DNA from: Phyllobacterium sp. OV277
GTDB lineage: Bacteria; Pseudomonadota; Alphaproteobacteria; Rhizobiales; Rhizobiaceae
NCBI RefSeq assembly: GCF_900104355.1
Contig: NZ_FNIY01000001.1
Span: 372,001 to 436,000, forward strand
Length of the DNA stretch: 64,000 bases
Direction of reading: 5' to 3'
Below, piece by piece: positions 43,422 to 54,281 of this stretch (position 1 is its first letter; each line of letters begins with the position of its first letter). The position numbers and the translations under genes were made by a program. The notes beneath the pieces were generated by a model. That model did not search any database and was not told where the DNA came from. It was given only the letters and a program-made list of their open reading frames with translations.

Positions 43422-44081
43422 ATGAAACTCTACTCTCGGCCGCTATCCCCCTACTCCTCGATTGTTCGCTGCATCGCCTATTACAAGAATGCACCGATCA
43501 AGGTTGTGGCCCCACCCGCAGGTTGGCCGATCCCCGAAGAGTTTCGCAGCATTTCTCCATTCAATCGCATTCCGGTTCTGATCACCGGCTCGGGCCTCAC
43601 GGTCCTCGAAGCCACAGTTATCTCAGAATATCTGGAAGAACATTTCCCCGAACCTGCGCTTCTGCCAGCCGATTCGCGTGATCGCGCCGTCGTGCGCATG
43701 ACCGCCCGCCTTGCCGAACTGGAAGTGCTCGTCCCGGTGATGGAGCTTTTCGAGCTCGTCCACACCAAATCGAAAGACGATGCCCGTATCACCAAGCTTT
43801 TCGCCCAGCTGGAAGCCGGTCTGCACGAGATCGAGCACCGTATCGGTCATGGTCCTTATGCCCTCGGCAACCAGATGACGATGGCCGATGCATGGCTCAC
43901 GCCGATCCGCTTCCTCTTCAACCATTTCCGGGTGATGACGCGCCGTTCGCGCCTGCTGGAACCATTTCCGAAATTCGACGCCTATGAGCAACTTATTATT
44001 CAGGATCCGGTGCTATCGCTGGTCTGGTTCGAGATGGCGGATGCCTCAAAAGTGTTTCTCGCCGAACTTGAGGCAAGTTAG
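43422..44081 (+). CDS. Glutathione S-transferase family protein
   Basis: A 219-residue GST-fold protein. The thioredoxin-like N-terminal domain has KLYSRPLSPYSSIVRCIAYY and SPFNRIPVLITG (cis-Pro loop) followed by VLEATVISEYLEEHFPEP. An all-helical C-terminal domain starts near residue 90. The Ser/Tyr near residues 9-12 could activate glutathione. Its role may be stress detoxification, but this subfamily is not diagnostic. A stem-loop lies just before its GGAGG site. A small lipoprotein gene follows 26 nt later and may be co-transcribed. Confidence 0.85.
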   Translation: MKLYSRPLSPYSSIVRCIAYYKNAPIKVVAPPAGWPIPEEFRSISPFNRIPVLITGSGLTVLEATVISEYLEEHFPEPALLPADSRDRAVVRMTARLAELEVLVPVMELFELVHTKSKDDARITKLFAQLEAGLHEIEHRIGHGPYALGNQMTMADAWLTPIRFLFNHFRVMTRRSRLLEPFPKFDAYEQLIIQDPVLSLVWFEMADASKVFLAELEAS

Positions 44082-44107
44082 ACCGTAAATTCATTGGAGA
44101 TAGCTGG

Positions 44108-44524
44108 ATGCATATGAAGACGATTGGCATGGCCATGATGATTTCACTCGTGGCACTTGCCGGATGCCAATCACCCAGCAAGCCCGGGCCCGGTTCCCTC
44201 GCCTTTGGTTCCGATAAGGCTGCCCTTGCCACCATGGAACGGGTAGCCCTTGCCGCCAATACCTGCTGGTTCAAGTCGAAGGATTCAGCCTTCAAGCCCT
44301 ATCATCTGGCACCGGAACTGAATTCCTATTCGGGACGTCCGCGCATTCTGGTGGTTCCGGCTGGCAATCCCGGCGGACGTCCGCTGCTCGTTGTTCACGC
44401 GGAGGGCAATCCTGCCAAGGTTGAAGCCTTTGGACCGCTGATGGGCCATTCCATGGGAAATCGCATCTCGTCAGACGTACAGCGCTGGGCCGCAGGAACA
44501 CCATCCTGCACCGCGCGCGGCTGA
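44108..44524 (+). CDS. Small lipoprotein of unknown function
   Basis: A 138-residue lipoprotein: a hydrophobic signal ends in the lipobox LAGC with acylation expected at Cys20. The mature protein has a compact domain with two further cysteines (NTCWFKSKDSAFKPY and GTPSCTARG), possibly a disulfide, and a PRILVVPAGNPGGRPLLVVH strand pair. No family is recognised. GGAGA lies about 8 nt upstream of the ATG. A stem-loop at 44542-44562 follows the stop. Confidence 0.75.
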   Translation: MHMKTIGMAMMISLVALAGCQSPSKPGPGSLAFGSDKAALATMERVALAANTCWFKSKDSAFKPYHLAPELNSYSGRPRILVVPAGNPGGRPLLVVHAEGNPAKVEAFGPLMGHSMGNRISSDVQRWAAGTPSCTARG

Positions 44525-44541
44525 TCGATTACAAACGGGAG

Positions 44542-44566
44542 GCCGGTGCGACGCGCACCGGCTTTC
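44542..44566 (+). terminator. Probable terminator after the lipoprotein gene
   Basis: GCCGGTGCG (44542-44550) pairs perfectly with CGCACCGGC (44554-44562) around a 3-nt loop, followed by TTTC. The stem is strong but the T run is short. Confidence 0.6.
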
Positions 44567-44571
44567 AAACC

Positions 44572-44793
44572 TCAAGCAGACAAATAGCGATCGAGATCGG
44601 CTTCAACGTGATCGCGGGTCAGGGCAAGGTCTTTCAGCCCCTCATCGCTCAACCTGCCAAGTTGCAGTCGCGTGCGCCGTTTCATCAGGGCGCTTTCCAC
44701 CCATCCGGCAAATTGTGACAGGAAGTCAGGCTGTGAGGCATAGGTCAGTCCCCGGATAGCAGGCCGGTTAGGTTCTACAAAAGTCGTACCCAT
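44572..44793 (-). CDS. DUF1127 small protein
   Basis: A 73-residue protein. The C-terminal RRTRLQLGRLSDEGLKDLALTRDHVE matches the DUF1127 consensus of small basic proteins common in alphaproteobacteria. Short DUF1127 proteins influence RNA turnover and phosphate/carbon metabolism in some relatives, through RNA-binding Arg-rich segments. The N-terminal 35 residues are not part of the domain. A second DUF1127 gene lies upstream on the same strand, at 44950. Confidence 0.85.
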   Translation of the reverse strand: MGTTFVEPNRPAIRGLTYASQPDFLSQFAGWVESALMKRRTRLQLGRLSDEGLKDLALTRDHVEADLDRYLSA

Positions 44794-44949
44794 ATGCGCC
44801 TCCCTAAAACGGTTGAATATCTAATATATATGTAAATCACAAAAAATTCATTCAATATTACTGAGCGCTGGTATCAACTATTCTGATTAATGCGGAAACA
44901 GCATTCACCACGCAACAATCGGCAATTTTGCCGATTGAGCACAGGGCAA

Positions 44950-45195
44950 TCAATCCCAGAAAAACCGTTTGGATTCGTGCCACGCCTGCGATGGCGACAT
45001 GCCGATATCCTTCAGCTGATCCTTTGTCAGTTCGCGCAGTTCGATGCGGGTGCGGCGTTTGACGGCTGCGTTGCTCATCCACACAACAATGCGACGCAGC
45101 ATTGTTACCCTGTCATGGGGCAATTTTGGCAGAAACACCGCTTTTACGCCTCTTGAGCCCGCACATTCTCTTTCGATTGCATCAATTGTACTCAT
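44950..45195 (-). CDS. DUF1127 small protein
   Basis: An 81-residue protein whose C-terminal half, RRTRIELRELTKDQLKDIGM followed by SPSQAWHESKRFFWD, is a DUF1127 domain. The ATG at 45195 has GGAG about 5 nt upstream; an in-frame ATG at 45204 overlaps that site. It is divergent from the MocR-type regulator, sharing a 93-bp region with repeated ATTGTAT words, so it is a candidate target of that regulator. Confidence 0.82.
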   Translation of the reverse strand: MSTIDAIERECAGSRGVKAVFLPKLPHDRVTMLRRIVVWMSNAAVKRRTRIELRELTKDQLKDIGMSPSQAWHESKRFFWD

Positions 45196-45227
45196 AATCT
45201 CCATCCTACCAAGCCGAAATGACTCGA

Positions 45228-45246
45228 ATTGTATCGCTGATTGTAT
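45228..45246. promoter_or_regulatory. ATTGTAT direct repeats between DUF1127 and mocR genes
   Basis: ATTGTAT occurs at 45228-45234 and 45240-45246, 12 bp apart, within the divergent promoter region. Related ATTGTA and ATTGTCA words lie at 45185 and 45280. MocR proteins bind spaced direct repeats, so an autoregulatory site is plausible. Confidence 0.35.
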
Positions 45247-45288
45247 TGGATTGACTCAATTGGAATCGCAATATACATAATTGTCACC

Positions 45289-46710
45289 ATGACAAATTGG
45301 CTTCCAGAATTGAAACACGGCAAAGGCCCGCTCTATCTGCAGCTTGCGGAGCGGATTGAATCGGATATTGCCGATGGTGTGCTTGCGCCGGGCACGAAAT
45401 TGCCGCCGCAGCGCAACCTCGCCTTCGATATCGGGGTGACAATTGGTACAGTTGGCCGCGCGTACAATCTCATCCGCGAGCGCGGCCTTGTCAGCGGCGA
45501 AGTCGGCCGTGGCACCTATGTGATCGATCATGGGGAGGCGAAGCTGATCGAACTCCCCACAGCCCAGAATTCGCAGCCCTTCGGCGGCACGCGCGCCCAC
45601 ATTATTCCACCCGGCAATATCCGGCTCGACAGCACTGCCGCCATTGATGTGGGCCAATCGGCGATCATGGACCGCTTCCTGCGCGATATTACCAAGAACT
45701 ATCCAGCTGAAATTGCCAGCTATTCCCGCACCCTGCCCCCCTCATGGCAATTGGCAGGCAGCCGCTGGCTCGGTTCATCCGAATGGCGGCCCGATATATC
45801 ATCCATCGTGCCCACACTTGGCGCCCATTCCGCCATTCTGGCGATCATTGCCGCTGTCACGGTTCCGGGCGACCGTATTGCGTTCGAAGATTTGAGCTAT
45901 TGTTCCGCCGCACGCAGCGCCAATCTGATGGGCAGGCGCAGCATCATCATCAATACGGAAGACGGCAGCGCCACGCCTGATGATTTCGAGCGGCTTTGCG
46001 CGCAGCAGCATCCCAAACTGGTGTTCCTGATGCCATCGCTGCAAAACCCGACCGCCACCACCATGTCCGAAGAGCATCGTCGTGCCATCGTCGAGACAGC
46101 CCGCCGGTACAATGTCTGGATCATCGAGGACGAGATTTATGGCTCGCTCGTTGGCCTTGATCACGTCAAGCTTGCGGAACTCGCCCCTGAACGCACTTTC
46201 CATATTGGCGGCCTGTCCAAATCCGTGACCGCAGGCGTGCGCGGCGGCTGGGTTGCCTGCCCGCCGCATCTCACATCGCGCGTCATCACCGCCCACAAGA
46301 TGGTAACGGGTGGTATGCCCTTCCTCATGGCGGAACTTGGCGCGCAACTGGTCAATTCAGGCGAAGCGGACGCCATTCGCATCAAGGTGCGGGAGGAAAC
46401 ATCCGAGCGGGAAACACTGGCACGCTCTATCTTCAGCGGCTTTGAGTTCAACTCGCACCCCTATTCCCCCTTCATCTGGGTAAAACTGCCCGAGCCATGG
46501 CTTTCCGCAACCTTCAAGAGCGCCGCGCTCAACGAAGGCGTGCTGATTGATGATGAGGATGAGTTCAAGGCGGGCCGGACGGAAAAAACATTCCACCGCG
46601 TGCGGTTTGGCTATTCCGTTCCCGGCACAAAACAGGAAGTCGCCAGTGGGTTGAACATCCTGCGCAGGCTCATGGAAACCGACAATACGAGCTATGATAG
46701 TTATTCCTAA
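45289..46710 (+). CDS. MocR-family regulator (GntR wHTH plus aminotransferase fold)
   Basis: A 473-residue MocR-type regulator. The GntR winged helix covers about residues 10-80 (PQRNLAFDIGVTIGTVGRAY) and a PLP-dependent class I aminotransferase-like domain covers about 115-465. The PLP lysine lies in FHIGGLSKSVTAGVRGG near residue 310. FLMPSLQNPTATTMSEEHRR is a typical fold element. MocR proteins sense PLP or amino compounds such as GABA, taurine or pyridoxal. The ATG at 45289 starts a normal-length family member; the upstream frame to 45241 adds hydrophobic residues without family match. The target pathway is not evident. Confidence 0.87.
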   Translation: MTNWLPELKHGKGPLYLQLAERIESDIADGVLAPGTKLPPQRNLAFDIGVTIGTVGRAYNLIRERGLVSGEVGRGTYVIDHGEAKLIELPTAQNSQPFGGTRAHIIPPGNIRLDSTAAIDVGQSAIMDRFLRDITKNYPAEIASYSRTLPPSWQLAGSRWLGSSEWRPDISSIVPTLGAHSAILAIIAAVTVPGDRIAFEDLSYCSAARSANLMGRRSIIINTEDGSATPDDFERLCAQQHPKLVFLMPSLQNPTATTMSEEHRRAIVETARRYNVWIIEDEIYGSLVGLDHVKLAELAPERTFHIGGLSKSVTAGVRGGWVACPPHLTSRVITAHKMVTGGMPFLMAELGAQLVNSGEADAIRIKVREETSERETLARSIFSGFEFNSHPYSPFIWVKLPEPWLSATFKSAALNEGVLIDDEDEFKAGRTEKTFHRVRFGYSVPGTKQEVASGLNILRRLMETDNTSYDSYS

Positions 46711-46726
46711 CTTCTTTGCATGAGCA

Positions 46727-46892
46727 GTGGTTCGTGGTTCGTGGTTCGACAAGCTCACCATGAGGGAGAGTGAGGCTGCAACGATAATCGTAGAGATTGC
46801 AGATCACAAATGTTGCAGATCGCAAAGGTTGCAGAACTTGACTCCCTTTCATCACCCCTCTCCCTCATGGTGAGCTTGTCGAACCACGAACC
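46727..46892. repeat. Family A palindromic repeat, copy A3 (core inverted)
   Basis: The usual arms enclose a core that contains the internal tandem words TTGCAGATCACAAATG and TTGCAGATCGCAAAGG, then GCAGAACTTGACTCCC. The core runs opposite to copy A1. It occupies half of the 336-nt gap upstream of purL; the rest has no clear signal. Confidence 0.85.
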
Positions 46893-47046
46893 TGCAGCAC
46901 ACCCACGCACCCCTGATATTGTTTAGGATCACACCACCTGTTGAAGAAACGCGGCAAGCGACAATTTTTCCGCGTTTGACGGTGTATTCCCCGCACAAAT
47001 TGCTCTAAGAGAACCCAAGAAAAGCGCAATGGAATTGGTATTACCG

Positions 47047-49278
<2,232 letters not shown>

Positions 49279-49299
49279 TCGAAGATTGGGAGACAGAAT

Positions 49300-49533
49300 A
49301 TGGCTATGGACGCGCACGACATCGAAAAAATGATCAAGGACGCCATTCCTGATGCGCAGGTGACCATTCGCGATCTGGCGGGTGATGGTGATCATTATGC
49401 AGCGGAAGTCGTCGCCGAGAGTTTTCGCGGCAAGTCGCGCGTTCAGCAGCACCAGATGGTCTATGACGCGCTGAAGGGCAATATGGGCGGGGTGCTGCAC
49501 GCCCTCGCCCTGCAGACCAGCGCTCCCGAATAA
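49300..49533 (+). CDS. BolA-family protein
   Basis: A 77-residue BolA-like protein. DAQVTIRDLAGDGDHYAAEVVAESFRGKSRVQQHQMVY holds the conserved class-II helix-turn-helix region, with the His of DGDHY and HQMVY as cluster-ligand candidates. BolA proteins pair with monothiol glutaredoxins on [2Fe-2S] clusters in iron handling. The partner glutaredoxin gene lies downstream at 50458, but an antisense gene separates the two. GGGAGA precedes the ATG; purL is 21 nt upstream. Confidence 0.92.
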   Translation: MAMDAHDIEKMIKDAIPDAQVTIRDLAGDGDHYAAEVVAESFRGKSRVQQHQMVYDALKGNMGGVLHALALQTSAPE

Positions 49534-49536
49534 TCC

Positions 49537-50349
49537 CTACTTCTTCCCGAATACGGCGATAATCGGCCCCACGGGGTCGGTGCCGCCAACCAGCGTTTTA
49601 CGACCATTGGCCAGCGACGAGATCGTGCCATCGAAAAACAGCGCATTGGCGCAGCCAAGCCCGTCCTTGAACAGACGGGCAAAACTCCCCAGACTGACCG
49701 GCTCTATGGTGATCGCCAGAACCACGGTATTGGCATCGCGAATGCCGACACCATTGCGGATAAGACGCGACGTGCCGTTCGGCTCGAAGCGCGGATGCAC
49801 CTGTCCGTCGATAACAAGCATCGGCCCCGATTGCGTTGCGATGCGCACATCGGGCGCAGCAGCGGCAAACGCTCCTGTTTCAAGAATACCGGGCGTTCCG
49901 TTCTTGCCGATAAAGAACACCCCGTTCGGTTTCAGGAAAAAATTGCCTTCGCCCTCATTGGTCTCCAGTTCCGATGTCTGGTTGCCCTCCTCGACATAAA
50001 GGCCAACGGGTGAAAGGTCTTCCTCATACATGCCGGCATTCATCGCAAGGATCGGCCTGACATCCTGCGGACGGGACTCCATAAACGCCTTGAGCGAGCC
50101 ATAGGCCTCGCCATCGGCATTGGCCCGTGCCAGATCAATGCGGTGGGTGCGCAGATCAATCTCGCAAACGATGGAGTCGACCCCCTCGAATGTCATCTTG
50201 CGGCAGATATCGGGCAGATCGCCATCAGAGATATTGATTGGCGGATTGGGCGCAGGTTTGGGCGGCGGTGGAGGTCGCATAAACCAGAAAATGCCGAGCA
50301 TAATGACCAAAACAACGATACTGATCGCGATAATGCTACGAGATGACAC
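49537..50349 (-). CDS. Membrane-anchored phosphodiester glycosidase-like protein (NAGPA/DUF2233)
   Basis: A 270-residue protein with an N-terminal membrane anchor (about 6-24), a Pro-rich spacer (PPPPPKPAPNPP), and a periplasmic domain. ILAMNAGMYEEDLSPVGLYVEEG near residue 99 and the late CANALFFDGTISSL match the NAGPA/exopolysaccharide phosphodiester glycosidase family, which cleaves sugar-phosphodiester bonds. It lies between bolA and grxD on the opposite strand, 3 nt from the bolA stop. A cell-surface glycan role is inferred from the family. Confidence 0.83.
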   Translation of the reverse strand: MSSRSIIAISIVVLVIMLGIFWFMRPPPPPKPAPNPPINISDGDLPDICRKMTFEGVDSIVCEIDLRTHRIDLARANADGEAYGSLKAFMESRPQDVRPILAMNAGMYEEDLSPVGLYVEEGNQTSELETNEGEGNFFLKPNGVFFIGKNGTPGILETGAFAAAAPDVRIATQSGPMLVIDGQVHPRFEPNGTSRLIRNGVGIRDANTVVLAITIEPVSLGSFARLFKDGLGCANALFFDGTISSLANGRKTLVGGTDPVGPIIAVFGKK

Positions 50350-50457
50350 AATGACCAGCCTTGTTTTGCCAGAATTGAAGCGCTATTTGTTTAGAAGAGA
50401 TCAATTTGGACCAATGATGACGATTCGTCGTGCATTGGTATGAAAGGTTTGCCCGAA

Positions 50458-50790
50458 ATGAGCGGTATCAACGAATTTATCGACAATGAGGTCAAGAGCA
50501 ACGACGTTGTCCTGTTCATGAAGGGTACGCCGGGCTTTCCGCAGTGTGGCTTTTCCGGGCAGGTTGTGCAGATCCTTGATTATATCGGCGTTGATTATAA
50601 GGGTGTGAATATCCTTACATCAAATGAACTGCGTCAGGGTATCAAGGATTACTCTAACTGGCCGACCATCCCGCAACTTTATGTGAAGGGCGAGTTTGTC
50701 GGCGGTTGCGACATCATCCGCGAAATGTTCCAGGCAGGCGAATTACAGACCCTGCTCAGCGAGAAGGGCGTCGCCACAAAGGCCGCCTAG
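50458..50790 (+). CDS. grxD: Monothiol glutaredoxin, Grx4 type (CGFS)
   Basis: A 110-residue monothiol glutaredoxin. [21 protein letters not shown] holds the CGFS active site (Cys30), and [19 protein letters not shown] holds the glutathione-binding TIP and GGCD elements. CGFS proteins carry [2Fe-2S] clusters and pair with BolA. The ATG at 50458 gives the usual N-terminus MSGINEFID; an ATG at 50440 is in frame. A strong terminator follows at 50840. Confidence 0.94.
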   Translation: MSGINEFIDNEVKSNDVVLFMKGTPGFPQCGFSGQVVQILDYIGVDYKGVNILTSNELRQGIKDYSNWPTIPQLYVKGEFVGGCDIIREMFQAGELQTLLSEKGVATKAA

Positions 50791-50839
50791 TAACGCAATA
50801 ATTTCAGTTGGTTCCGGGGAAATCCGGAATCTTATTCTC

Positions 50840-50864
50840 AAGGCGTCGGGCCCTCCGACGCCTT
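50840..50864 (+). terminator. Intrinsic terminator after grxD
   Basis: AAGGCGTCGG (50840-50849) pairs with CCGACGCCTT (50855-50864) around GCCCT, followed by a T-rich stretch. It lies between grxD and the MFS gene. Confidence 0.75.
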
Positions 50865-50889
50865 TGTCGTTGTTTTTGCAGGTCTCATA

Positions 50890-52137
50890 ATGGATAGCAC
50901 TACACAAGCATCAGCACCGCGTCTGATGGGGATGGGGAAAGTCGAATTCATCGGGATGATGGCCATGCTCATGGCGATCAACGCGCTGGCAATCGATATC
51001 ATGCTGCCCGGTTTGCAGCAGATCGGCGCGAGCCTCGGGGTGACGAACGAAAACCACAGGCAATATGTGATCTCGGCTTATCTGCTCGGTTTCTCCATAT
51101 CACAATTATTTTACGGCCCGATCTCCGATCGTTTCGGCCGCCGCAAGCCGCTGCTGTTCGGCCTTGCGGTTTATGTCATCGCAGCCACCAGCGCCGCCTT
51201 CGTGCCAAGTTTCGCCTCGCTCCTGTTCTTCCGGCTGATTCAGGGCATTGGTTCCGCAGCAACGCGCGTTATCACCATTTCCATCGTCCGCGATGTCTAT
51301 GGTGGCCGTCAGATGGCCGAAGTCATGTCGCTCATCATGATGGTCTTCATGATTGTACCGGTTATTGCGCCGGGCACGGGTCAGGCCGTCATGATCTTTG
51401 GCGACTGGCATCTGATCTTCATATTCATGGCTGTGATCGCCGCTGCCGTCACGCTCTGGATGTATATCCGCCTGCCCGAAACCTTTGATCCGGCTGATCA
51501 GCGCCCGTTCACGTTGAAATCGGTTGCTCAAGGCTTCAAGATCGTGCTGACCAACCGCGTGGCGCTCTGCTACACGCTGGCAAGCGCGTTCCTGTTCGGG
51601 GCGCTCTTCGGCTTCATCAATTCGGCCCAGCAGATCTATATCGGCATTTACGATCTTGGCATCTGGTTCCCGGTGGCGTTTGCGTCCGTCGCGATCACCA
51701 TGGCGTTTTCATCCTTCATGAATTCACGCCTTGTTGGCCGCTTTGGCATGCGCCGTCTTTCCCACGGCGCATTGCTGGGCTTCCTGACCATCAGCACGAT
51801 CTGGGTGCTGCTGACCATATTCGGACCGTATCCAACGCCCTTCCCGCTCTATCTCGTGCTCTTTGCGCTGGCGATGTTTCAGTTCGGCTGGATCGGCTCG
51901 AACTTCAACGCACTGGCAATGGAACCGCTCGGCCATGTGGCTGGTACAGCGTCCTCCGTGCTCGGGTTCATGGGTACGGCGGGCGGCGGCGCCATCGGCG
52001 CACTTATCGGCCAGTCCTTTGACGGGACGACCTTGCCGCTGGTCATGGGCTTCTTCGTGGTTTCGGTGATCGGTCTGATATTCGTGCTGATTGCCGAGAA
52101 GGGAAAACTCTTCCATCCACACAATCCGCGGGTTTAG
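50890..52137 (+). CDS. MFS drug efflux transporter, Bcr/CflA type
   Basis: A 415-residue major facilitator with twelve predicted helices. MLMAINALAIDIMLPGLQQIG near residue 30 and SQLFYGPISDRFGRRKPLL (motif A) are typical of Bcr/CflA bicyclomycin-type efflux pumps, which use proton antiport to expel drugs or sulfonamides. AGGT lies upstream of the ATG. The stop codon falls inside a perfect 10-bp terminator stem. It converges on the IMPase-family gene. Confidence 0.88.
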   Translation: MDSTTQASAPRLMGMGKVEFIGMMAMLMAINALAIDIMLPGLQQIGASLGVTNENHRQYVISAYLLGFSISQLFYGPISDRFGRRKPLLFGLAVYVIAATSAAFVPSFASLLFFRLIQGIGSAATRVITISIVRDVYGGRQMAEVMSLIMMVFMIVPVIAPGTGQAVMIFGDWHLIFIFMAVIAAAVTLWMYIRLPETFDPADQRPFTLKSVAQGFKIVLTNRVALCYTLASAFLFGALFGFINSAQQIYIGIYDLGIWFPVAFASVAITMAFSSFMNSRLVGRFGMRRLSHGALLGFLTISTIWVLLTIFGPYPTPFPLYLVLFALAMFQFGWIGSNFNALAMEPLGHVAGTASSVLGFMGTAGGGAIGALIGQSFDGTTLPLVMGFFVVSVIGLIFVLIAEKGKLFHPHNPRV

Positions 52138-52151
52138 ACCCGCGGATTTTT
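52124..52151 (+). terminator. Intrinsic terminator overlapping the MFS stop codon
   Basis: ATCCGCGGGT (52124-52133) pairs with ACCCGCGGAT (52138-52147) around TTAG, followed by TTTT. The stop TAG at 52135-52137 forms part of the loop. Confidence 0.85.
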
Positions 52152-52158
52152 GCGTGAC

Positions 52159-52986
52159 TTACTCAGACCAGAGTATCTCACGCAAATCCTGCCAGTTCGC
52201 CTTGTCAGGCGCGATCAGCAAGCCGCCATCCAGATGCTTGGGCAGATAGGCAGAACCATCAAAGCGGGCCGCATGGCCGCCCGCTTCCTGATGGATGAGC
52301 ACACCGGCAAGGTGATCCCACGGCATCAGTTTGTTGAATATGGCAAAATGCGCATTTCCCGATGCTATCAAACGATATTCATGCGCCGCGCAGCGGAAGC
52401 CGAACGACGCCTTGCATTTGGCATGGTTACGCGCCAGCGTTGAACGCAAGGGATCGCTGAGGAATTGCCAGGAAATCGCACCGAGCATTTCATTGACCGC
52501 CAGTGGTGGTGATACAGACACCTTGTGCCTGACATCAAAAGCCGAACGGATATGGCTGCCTGCGCCTTTGACGCCAATGATCCAGTCCTTGCCGACAGGG
52601 TCATGAATAATCCCGGCCACCGTTTCGCCATTGACCACAACGGCAAGCATCACGCCGAAGAGCGGAACACCGGTGGCAAAATTATAAGTGCCATCAACAG
52701 GATCAATGATGAAGGCCAATGGCGCATCTTTCAGCTTGCCGAGCAACGATGCGTCAAGCTCACAGGCTTCCTCGCCGAGCACAAATGCATCGGGATAGCG
52801 CTCGCGCAGACGTGCCGTGATTACGCGCTCTGCACTGGTATCGGCTTCTGTCACCAGATCAAGTGCTGACGTCTTCTGCTTGATATCGGCAGTACCAAGC
52901 TGGCGAAAGCGCGGCATGATCTCCTGAAGTGCAACTGCACTGAGCAGATCACTCAACCAATCAATATCCTGATCATTAAACGGCAC
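52159..52986 (-). CDS. Inositol monophosphatase-family phosphatase
   Basis: A 275-residue IMPase-family enzyme (Li+-sensitive, Mg2+-dependent), acting on inositol phosphates, histidinol phosphate or nucleotide bisphosphates. [20 protein letters not shown] and the C-terminal [15 protein letters not shown] are the three metal-site signatures. The frame runs up to a TTG at 53040. I prefer the GTG at 52986, with GGAG 9 nt upstream; this overlaps the end of ttcA by 11 nt. Either way the gene overlaps ttcA and is translated in tandem with it. Confidence 0.85.
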   Translation of the reverse strand: MPFNDQDIDWLSDLLSAVALQEIMPRFRQLGTADIKQKTSALDLVTEADTSAERVITARLRERYPDAFVLGEEACELDASLLGKLKDAPLAFIIDPVDGTYNFATGVPLFGVMLAVVVNGETVAGIIHDPVGKDWIIGVKGAGSHIRSAFDVRHKVSVSPPLAVNEMLGAISWQFLSDPLRSTLARNHAKCKASFGFRCAAHEYRLIASGNAHFAIFNKLMPWDHLAGVLIHQEAGGHAARFDGSAYLPKHLDGGLLIAPDKANWQDLREILWSE

Positions 52987-53839
52987 TGGCTTCTGCTCCA
53001 CTTGTGACAAGACCGGCAAAATCAAAGATGTTGCGGTCAAGAAGATGGCTCGGGCGCGTATTGGCGAGCGCGCGGATCATGATTTCCTTGCGGCCCGGCA
53101 TGCGCTTTTCAATATCGGTCAGCATCGCCTTCATCATATTGCGCTGCAAGCCATCCTGACTGCCGCAAAGATCACACGGAATGATCGGAAACTGCATGGC
53201 GGTGGCGAACTTTTCCAGATCATCCTCGGCGCAATAGCTCAAAGGCCGCAGCACCATCACATCGCCCTCATCATTGAGCAGCTTTGGCGGCATTGCGGCG
53301 AGCCTGCCGCCATGAAAGAGGTTCATGAAAAAGGTTTCGAGAATATCCTCACGGTGATGGCCGAGCACCAGCGCCGAACAGCCCTCTTCGCGCGCAACAC
53401 GGTAAAGATGACCACGCCGCAGCCGCGAACAGAGCGAGCAATAGGTCTGGTTTTCCTGCACCTTGTCGGTGACAATGGAATAGGTGTCCTTGTATTCGAT
53501 CCGGTGCTCAATGCCGTTCGTTTTGAGGAATTCCGGCAGGATATGTTTTGGAAAATTCGGCTGCCCCTGATCGAGATTGCAGGCGAGCAGGTCCACCGGC
53601 AGCATACCGCGCCATTTCAGGTCCAGCAGCAATGCCAGCAGGGCATAGGAATCCTTGCCGCCTGACAGTCCGATCAGCCAGCGCTCGCCCGGCCTGACCA
53701 TGCCGAAATCATCCAGGGCCTGACGCGTATTGCGCAGGAGCCGCTTGCGCAGCTTGTTGAACTCGACATTGGACGGCACCCCGAGAAACATCGGGTGGCA
53801 ACCCGCCGCATCCGCCAGATCCTGATCGTGAATGGTCAT
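52976..53839 (-). CDS. ttcA: tRNA 2-thiocytidine synthase TtcA
   Basis: A 287-residue PP-loop ATPase that thiolates cytidine-32 of several tRNAs using an iron-sulfur cluster. The PP-loop [10 protein letters not shown] lies near residue 60. [10 protein letters not shown] near 135 and [10 protein letters not shown] near 222 supply the cluster and sulfur cysteines, and [20 protein letters not shown] is conserved. The ATG at 53839 follows GGTGAG; the frame stays open to 53875. It overlaps the IMPase-family gene by 11 nt or more. Confidence 0.93.
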   Translation of the reverse strand: MTIHDQDLADAAGCHPMFLGVPSNVEFNKLRKRLLRNTRQALDDFGMVRPGERWLIGLSGGKDSYALLALLLDLKWRGMLPVDLLACNLDQGQPNFPKHILPEFLKTNGIEHRIEYKDTYSIVTDKVQENQTYCSLCSRLRRGHLYRVAREEGCSALVLGHHREDILETFFMNLFHGGRLAAMPPKLLNDEGDVMVLRPLSYCAEDDLEKFATAMQFPIIPCDLCGSQDGLQRNMMKAMLTDIEKRMPGRKEIMIRALANTRPSHLLDRNIFDFAGLVTSGAEASAV

Positions 53840-53964
53840 CTTCTCACCTCTGGCGCCTTCATTGCCCCGGTGCAAGCCTCAACGCAAGCAGTGTTTCGTT
53901 TTGTGCCAATCCTAAAGTTTGAATTCACCTTTGTTTCAGTAAACTTAAAATTTGCATCAACATT

Positions 53965-54258
53965 GTTCGTGGTTCGACGGGCTCACCATGAGGGAGAGCG
54001 GTGGGCTGCAAAGATAATCGCAACGTTGCAGAACTTGACTCTCCACACTCCACCTCCTCCGTCATCCTCGGGCTTGACCCGAGGACCCACGACCAAGGAG
54101 ATCAAACGAACTTATATGTTCTGCGCTTTTAAATTATGGGTCCTCGGGTCAAGCCCGAGGATGACGGAGTTGGGGTAACGACGAGGAGCCACAGTTTGCA
54201 ACGTTGCGATTATCTTTGCAGCCCACCCTTCTCCCTCATGGTGAGCCTGTCGAACCAC
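53965..54258. repeat. Family A palindromic repeat, copy A4, with family C nested inside
   Basis: The family A arms enclose mirrored inner flanks (TGCAAAGATAATCGCAACGT on the left and its complement on the right) and a complete family C element at 54058-54168. The whole forms one long hairpin of about 290 nt in the ttcA-glsA gap, which holds nothing else. Confidence 0.85.
54058..54168. repeat. Family C palindromic repeat, copy C1
   Basis: A perfect 32-bp inverted repeat: left arm 54058-54089 (TCCGTCATCCTCGGGCTTGA...), right arm 54137-54168 (TGGGTCCTCGGGTCAAGCCC...). The 47-nt loop ends in CTTTTAAATTA. It sits inside family A copy A4. Confidence 0.88.
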
Positions 54259-54281
54259 GCATGATGGTCCTGCAAACAAAA

